The notes under the pieces were generated by a model. It had not been told where the DNA came from and ran no database searches. It saw only the letters and a list, made by a program, of their open reading frames with translations. 64,000 bases of DNA from Azorinus chamasolen (taxonomy: Eukaryota > Mollusca > Bivalvia > Cardiida > Solecurtidae): contig OY755241.1 of the NCBI GenBank assembly GCA_963576725.1, positions 24,960,449 to 25,024,448 of the forward strand. The letters are read 5' to 3'. Below, in pieces: positions 12,701 to 21,700 of this stretch. The translations under genes were made by a program, and so were the position numbers. How positions within the stretch are numbered: the first letter of the stretch is position 1; each line of letters begins with the position of its first letter.

Positions 12701-15700
12701 ATAGCGTAATGTCGTTTATTTTGCATATTTTTCCATTGTCGACATTAATTTAGTTGTTGGTGCTGAGTTGGGTGCACAAACAAACATTTTCGTTTCGTTC
12801 CCGTGCTGTTTCGTAGTAAGGTAAATCAGGGCGAGTGATCAAATTAATTAATAATCGGAACACTCGGCCTTTTTCGTCTGACATAGTTATTCTCGTTCAT
12901 CTCTCGTAGCAAGAGTCTGCATGAACGAGACTGTCTAAAATTAACAAACATATTGCGAATTTCAAAGCACTAAACGAAAAGCAGTGCTCTATTTCAAAAT
13001 TTAAAGCAGAAAGACGTTATATGGCACACATTCAGCGGTACTGAAAAATCACTACACGTTTGCGAACGTATGTGTGTGACTCTTTGTTTATTAAGACTTC
13101 AGTCTATTAAATTTTCATCATTATTTACACCAAAGTAAAGTCTGCATTCAATGAATGTGTTATTCACACATTTGGAAGATGTAATGTCCCATAGACGGAT
13201 CTTTCAAAAGGTCACGACAACGTATCGAGAAGGTGTGAATAATTACCTCGGAGGTGGGAAAACACCGTGCTCGAATTAAACAATCAATAAAGGGAACCAG
13301 AATGATCCGCGGGACCAGCACACATGCTCGAATTTTCGGATTATCGCTATTCGGATTAATGCAGGTATTTTCAATGAGATTTGATAGAATTTGAGCCGGG
13401 ACCTCAACATTCCCTCGGAATAAGCGAGTATCTCGGAAAAACGAGACTCGAAATAACGCCGTTATACTGTATTTCATTATACAGACTCAGTTAATAAATA
13501 TTCTTATTGTCATTATTTCTTACACGAATATTCATAAGGTAAAGGGTTCATGAAAAATTGTTCTCTTTTAGGTCCTAAGCTTTATTAATGTATCTTATAG
13601 CTCATGATTAATGGAATGAATCACTCTGAGTGACAGCAATGGAAAAATTTACTGTTAGAATGATAAATTGACACCAATTTAACCCTTTCCCTGTTCTATG
13701 TATATTCCAAATTTCAATACCTACTGCATGTTCATGGAAAAATAGTTATAATGAAATATGCAAGGTGGAATTTTGCAGCTATTTTAGAAAGTAAAGAAAC
13801 AGATCTATCAAATTCCAATAGCAAACAGAGTAGACCCTGATCAGACGGCTCCTCTAGGAGCCATCTGATCTGGGTCTACTGTGTTTGAAAATGCGTGAAA
13901 ACACGTTTATATGAAGGAAAGGGTTCAAAACCTGAATCCTTAGCCTTAGGTTGCTTCTAGAAAATCTATAAAAAACTTTACAAACAGTTTGGATCCAGAT
14001 TAACCGTTGAGTAAATCAGTGTTTCATCGGAATTGGGATTGTTTAGCACACAGTATTACTGAAAGGTAATGAAAAAAGAACCAAATTCTAGATTTGCCAA
14101 CAAGAATTTACTCAGCTAAGGATTACGGTCAAGGATTTTATAAGTTGAGTTACAGTTTATGCATTTGTTTGCAGACATGCCCGTGGTCGTGAGGAGTGGG
14201 AAAGTGCAGCCCTGCAGAATGCCAACACCAAGTGTAATGGCCTGCTGCCACTGTGGGGACCCCAGGTCCAGGAGTCAGCCTTCGCTACCTGTTTAGCCAG
14301 GTCAGTAACAGTCTGTGATACCTTGCCTCCGACTAGTTCTAATTATTGTCAGACCAAAATGATTTTGTCGCTGAAATGAGATATATGCATGGATATGGTA
14401 AATGCATTTCTCACCAGGGATTTAACCCATTCTCTCCTCCCGACGCCTTTTTGCGCCTCTGTAAAACTCATATTTTGAAACCATTGTGATAAATACAGTA
14501 AAACTTGACCTAACGGTCACCTTAAATGAACGGTCACCTCGTCTTAACGGTCAGTTTGAAATCCTCCCGACGCAAATCAGTCTATAATGCACCTGTTTTA
14601 GACGGTCACCTTCCTTCCGCGGCCAGCGGCCACCATATTTCACCCCAAACCCTATATTTCGACCCCATTAGACGGCCAGCAGACAGCCTGGCGGCCAGAT
14701 TGAAATGTGTGAAAACCCAATACACAGCCAACTGTTGACACATGTCAAAATGGTGACTACGCATCGTAACTTTCCGACATTACGGAAATCACCGATCGAA
14801 ATATCGTGACCGCTTCGGAAAGTTCCGTTGTGTCGAGAAAGTGCATAGATTGGCCGCCTCAGTGTTTTTCGTTATGTCGGAAGTGAACGAAATAAACCAA
14901 GCGTTGACCTTGGCCTTAGGGCAAGATTATAATCGATGGCCTGGTAATCCTTTCAACTCCTTTACATGTTAATATGCAAATATGGGGGTGTTGAGAAGTT
15001 TGTCTGCACGTTACCGAATCAATAGAGATAACATCAAAACAAAATATTCACGCCTTTTCCAAATGTAAGTTCCTCACGTTAGAGAATCGAGTGAAGTGTA
15101 GACATGTACATTTGTATTTCCGGATGTGTCGAATGATTCTGCCTGATGTTTATTTTTTTCTTTTGTGCATGCAATTTACAGTACATGTTGTATTTTACCT
15201 GTATTTACAAGGATAAAATACATAATGTTTTGGATAAGGCATTAAAGTTCATGTAGATATATTTTGCGTTTGTCTGGCCAAACAGAAAAATATCCCAAAA
15301 TATCCACCCCTCGATTAAGTGGTCACCTCGCTTAAGCGGTCAATTTGGCCGCTTCCCTTGACTGGCAGCTTAACACAGGTTTTACTGTAGAGCATTTGAT
15401 CCTATGGAGCAAATGCTGTATTTATCACTATGGTTTCAACACTACCCAGATCTAAAATTCTCCATTTCTATAGTTAATGCACCTTTTCAGTAGGTTAAAT
15501 CAAAGTGGTCTGGTCTAAAAATAGTCGAGGATGGAATTGGTTAAGTCAGTTACTAGTTGTATCCAACTCTTACCTTATTCAGTGTTTCCAAGATGTCTGA
15601 TGTAGCCTTCAGATATTGTAGGCATTTCATAGTGTGTTTTTAAGTCTAATCTAATTGTTTTCTACTGCTTGTTTTACCTGTATTTCAGACACACCCAACT

Positions 15701-18700
15701 ACCTGTAGGGATATGTAATATATTACTTGAGTAAGATGACAATCAGGGATCACTTCTGTGTTGTCCCCCATCTGTCTGTGTGTCACACCTTGTATGCTTC
15801 AAACTTGGAACATATCAGAGGCCGAAATAAAATTTGTAAATATTTCAAGAAAGCTCTGTCAAACCATATGTTTGTGACCACTCTTTAGAATTGTCTCTTC
15901 ACTACATAGTGCTTGGTGGAGAAATAAATAACTAGTTTGGTATTTGAATATACATGTTTATTTATAGCTCTGTAAATGTAGATACATGTAGCTACAAGTA
16001 CATCTACTGGAGATGGGCACCATAACTGTTGCATTACTACACTTTGAGCTATTTGTGTTTCTTCTAACACTTCTCCCAGCAGGTGACATGTCTTCCATCA
16101 AACATTAATATATGATGAGTGAGTCATGACCAATATTTCAGACAAACATACAGTAGAATCTGTCTTAAGCGACCAACTAAATGAGGTCTAATTATAGGTC
16201 TGTAAGGCAGGTATTAGCTTAATGCAGGTAAAAAATAATACTTTTGCCCTGCATTAAGCCGCCACTTGCTTTTTAAGACTCCTATGTTCAAAAATTGAAT
16301 GGCTGCTTAACCCATTACCTCATAGGCTATATTTAGACTCTACCGCTTTGAACAGATCTACCGAAAAGTATCATTTACTACAGAAAAGGGACATTTTAGA
16401 AATTTGTAGTTTAGAAACCATTGTGATAAATAGAGCATTTGCTCCTATGGAGCAAATGCTCTATTTATCACAATGGTTTCAAAAAGTGACTTTTACAGAG
16501 ACGTCAATATGAGGGAATGGGTTAAGACAGGTTCCACAGTATAGTGTATATGTTTAGGTATTTGTCCCCCAGCATGTGAATGTCCACCTATATTTCAGAC
16601 ACAACACTTACCTACAAGAGTGCACTGGTGTGAGAGATCCTAGCTACCCATTCAACGTTCATGACCTGAAGCTTTTGTTCATGAGGTTTGCAGAAGAGAA
16701 GTCATTCAGTGAGGACAGTGGGGGTGGAGGCAAGCAGAGCAACATCCATCTCGTGCCGTACATAATGCACATGGCCCTCTATGTCATCAACACGTAAGTA
16801 CATAATCAAATGATAAGGCAAGTTGATAATTTCAACACCATCTGCTAAGATTTATCGTCAGCTTCAGGTTTCTTCAATTTCTTTACAAAAATATTATCGT
16901 CTCAAACAGTTTGGATCCTGAGGAGACGCGGAGTTACTCGGTGTCTCATCTTGATCCAAAGTGTTTGCAAAGGTTATCACAGATTTGCCTATGGCGGCGA
17001 AAGAGTTAATCCTTTTCATGATGAATATTTATGTAACAAATAATGACATGGTGACATTTAATGTTAATTGGATGAATTTTAATAATTGCACATGGTCACA
17101 GGACATTGGTTTATGACGGAAACTGTAGAATCAGATCTATATAGTTCCATAAGCCAACAGAGCAGACCCTGATCAGACAGGTCTTGCAAAGGCATAAAAA
17201 AGCATGTCTATCAGATACAGTGTTTTAAATTGAAGAAGAAAATATAAGAATGTAAACAGTTTGATATATGTAGGGTTTTTACTTTAACTGTTAACCAGTT
17301 ACTTGATAGACTCATATTTATACATTTGCAAGGAGAGAACTCAAATCAGGTAGCTCCAGAAGGAGCTGTTTGATCATGGTCTGCTCTGTTTGCTTATGTG
17401 TTACAGATCTGATAAATTTCTTCATTTAATATTTGTAATACAAGAATTCAATTACACGTATGTGTACCTCACTCATCGAATATTCATGTTAGAAATAATG
17501 ATGTCATGAATATTTATTGGCTGAAGTTTTATAATCGCATATGACCAGTGACCACAGGAGTCACAGAACCCTACAGGAGCCATCTGATTTTGGTCTACTC
17601 TGTAAAGTGTGAAAAAACATTTGTATGAGGAAAAGGGTCAATATTGAAATGGACAGAGACATGCATGTATATCCATGGGATGATGGGTTAATTTCTGGTA
17701 TGTTAATGAAATTCTGTATTCTCAGGACAAGGTCTGCCAGCAGAGAAGAAAAGAATCTGAAGAACTTTGTAGATGCCACCCCTGATAAATGGGTAGACAA
17801 CTGTTTTGAGGTAATATTTTCTTTTTATTACTATTTTAAACCTTTACAAATGATTATTATACCCCATGCAACGAAGTTGCTCGAGGTATATAGTTTTTGA
17901 CGCATCAGTCAGTCCTAATACATTTGTACATTGTTGCTCATCTAGCACTTTGGTTTCTTTACCAATTTATCTCAAATTTGCTTTAAGAATTGTCATGAAC
18001 AAAACCTTGGTGAATTTTCAGCGGAATCTGTCATGGGGAACCAATTTTTTTCTCTGACAATGTGGTGGTGTTGGGTATGTGAGCTTGCTCACTAGAGTTA
18101 TTTAATTCATGTAAGAATTTATTAATAAACTGAATATTTATAATGGCATTATGAAGATTAGAATTTTTTACCATAGCAGAAATTGTAGAATCAGATCTAT
18201 ATTATTTCTTATAAAGTGAAAAAGAGCAGATCCTGATCAGTCAACTTGAACATGAGCTTCTTATCTGGGCCTACTCTGTTCTCAAATGGGTTAAAATGTA
18301 TCTCAATTGGGTAAAGGGTTAAAATGCATCTATGTCAGGTAAAAGGCCAACCATCTTTAACCCTTTGCTTCATGAATATTACCGGTAATGTAAGAAATAA
18401 TGACATCATGAACTATGAAAAAATTTCGGCCATGACATCATAACTATATTACATGTATTTCATAAGCAAACAGGGCAGACCCTGATCGAACGGCTCCTAT
18501 AGGAGCCGTCTGATCAGGGTCTGCTAGTTTTCAAAGGTGTATTTATGGAGTGAAAAATTAATAAATGAGACACCAAAGGTTATCAGTGTATACCTACAGC
18601 TATATGTAAACAATATTTCTTGTCTCTATTTAACCTTTCCCCTGATGAATATTCATGTAACAATCTACCCATTATTAATATTGATTTAATGCGTGTACTT

Positions 18701-21700
18701 GGAATGAGGAAATTTATTGCCACGGCACACAGTAGAGAATCAGATCTTTGACATATGAGCAAACAGATCAGTCCCTGATCAGACAATTCTTATAGGAGCT
18801 TTCTGATATGGGTCTACATCCACTCTGCTTTCCAATGTGTCAAATGATGCTATTATGAAATAAAGGGTTAAATAATTCCTTTCCAGTTCTTCAGAGAAAA
18901 ATGCAATTACCCTAATCCTGCTGTAAAATGATGTCTGATGATATATATTTCAGTCTGTTGCAATTTTTACTTGCTTCCAGTTATGGGTCCATGCTTATAA
19001 AGCTTTTTAGTTGAGTCTGAGTTCGTTCTCAAGCTTTTGATTGGTCAGATTTGAGTTCTCAAGCTTTTGATTGGTCAGATTTGAGCCAAAGGCTCAAATC
19101 TGACCAATCAAAAACTTGAGAACGAAATCAGACTCAACTAAAAGTTTTATAAGCATGGACCCAGGTTTTTAGAAACTATTGACCATGTGTCAGTTTGGAT
19201 TCTGATGAGACACTGAGTTACTCGGCATTTCATCTGGATCCAGACTGTTTGCACATGCCAGTTATGTTGCGGTTAGCGGAATAAGGGTTAAGGTCAGAAT
19301 ACAGATTTTCTGCTCACTTTAGGGGAAATATATACAAATGAAAAACGTGAATAAAAAAGACATGTTTAAGTAATGAGTGTTGATTTTTGGTGTGTTTAGA
19401 CTGAAGGTCCCCTATATTGGTCCATGATGGCTGCACACTTGATGTCACCAGACAAGTGGAAGACCATTAGAGTGAAGATGTTACAGAGGGTTCTAGTCCT
19501 TAGTCATGTTCGAAACACAGTCTCCGTGGGAGGGAAAAAGTGAGTTATCCAACTGTTAATGTATTTAGTCAGACAAACTTTAGGCAAATACCAGTAGTGC
19601 AGACCCAGATCTATATTCTTCTCTATTAGTTCCATTTAACCCATTCCTGCATATTGACGCCTTTTGACGCCTCTGTAAAAGTCACTTTGTGAAACCATTT
19701 ATCATAATGGTTTCAAACTACAAAATTCAAAATTTTTCCTTTTCTCTAGTTAATGCTCCTTTTCGGTAGGTTTACTCAAAGTGGTTGGATTTAAAAATAG
19801 CCTATGAGGTAATGGGTTAAAGTTATCAAATTGGTTTCAGATTACTTATTCATCTTTACAGATTCGTTGAGATAGGAGATTTAGTTTCGGAATATTTAGG
19901 ATAAAAATGGTATGTACAGTATAATCTCTCTTCATCAGCCACAAGAAACGAGTTTAAATCTGAATTTATTTAAGGCAGGTGGTAGCTAAATGCAGGGCAA
20001 AAATGAGGCAGAAAGCTCCCATTATAGTTTTCTGCTTTTTCATTTCATTCTGCATTAAGCAGCTGCACTGGAAAATATAGAGGAATAAACATGTTATTTA
20101 GCATTTCATTTTTTTGAACAGGGTTGCTTACATTTTGTGTTTGTTACAGTGTGACAGACAAGACACCCAAGGAGTACAGTGTTTATAAGACCTACCTGTT
20201 GGTGTTTGGGCTGGTGGAAGGACTCTATCAGAAAGTCCTCAAGGTAAGCCTCACACCTTACTTCATTAATCTTCATCCATGCAGGGCAATTTATTTTTGA
20301 TATCTGTTCTCTAAGTGTTTGTGTTACCTTCAGTAATTTAGTCACTTCAGCAATTTAAATCATCTCGTCACTGCCTGAATATTCATGAAAATAATAACAT
20401 CATGAATATTAATTAGATTATTTTTTTAAATGGCATATTAACATATGAATTTTTTACCAAAGCAGAAACTGTTAGATCAGATCTATATTATTCCATAAGC
20501 AAACAGAGCAGACCAAGATCAGATGGCTCCTGTAGGAGCCGCCTGATCTGGGTCTACTCTGTTTGCAAAGGCATAGAAAGGCCTATATATGGAGTAAAGC
20601 GTTGAAGTCAGTTGTTTGTTGATTGGTTGCTCATTTCTGTTTGTAATTGTACCTTGACTATTGCATTAATTTATCTCTTTGTAGAAGATCCCATTGAAGG
20701 ACGATGACTGGTGCAAATCTCTGGCTGAGTTCATTCGTAACAATGACAAGCCAGTTATAGAGACCTGCGACAAACTCCTAGGCCTGTTACAAGATGAGAT
20801 CATGCCCTGTGAATCCTTTATGGAATACTGTGATGTTATGGGTCAGTATATTAATGTGAGCTTTAACCTCTAAAGTAAACTTGGCTCACTCAATATGTGG
20901 CCTGCTTTATATTTAATAACAATAGCTATGATGTCTTCTGATATTAACCCTATATTCCATAAAAATGCCTTTCTATGCCTTTGCAAACAGAGCAGACCCT
21001 GATCATATGACTCATACATGAGCTGTCTGATCTTGGTCTACACCGTTTCAAAATGTGTCTCTATTTAACCCTTTACACCATAAATACACCTTTCTATGCA
21101 TTTGCAAACAGAGGATACCCAGATCAGATGGTTCCTGTAGGAGCCATCTGATCAGGGTCTACTCTGATTGTTTAGGTTTTAATGTAGATATGATTCTACA
21201 ATTTCTGCTTTGACCAAAAAGTGCAATTATAACAATTGATCTAATTAATATTTATGATGTAATTTTCTCACATACCTTCCCTTATCTCCGGGTCAGAACA
21301 ACGGGTTAAGATTCCCTGATCTGTAACACGTGTAAGAACACTTTAGAACATATATGAGGTCATACGGCATATATGACGTCAAACCATGGAAACCGATGTT
21401 TACATGTCATTTAAACGGCGAAAATACATTTTTTAGTTATGTCTGATGCTTGTCTTTTAAGATCACATGTTCCTAAACTCACCAAGAAAATCTTATTAAG
21501 CTCGCCAAGGCTCGTTAAATAACATTTTCTAAGGCTCGTTTAGGAACATGTGATCTTAAAAGACAACTCACAACAGATCCTCTATATTTCTTACATGAAT
21601 ATTCGTGGAGAAAAGGGTTAACTACCATGAACATTACTGTCGATTAACTCTCTACCTCGTGAATAATGAAACAGGATACAGATTGATGTCTTCTCTAAAG

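Noticed and set aside
13160..13477. 105-codon - strand frame as a transposase fragment
   Set aside because: It crosses the terminal repeat of the Tigger-like element and shows no DDE or helix-turn-helix motif.
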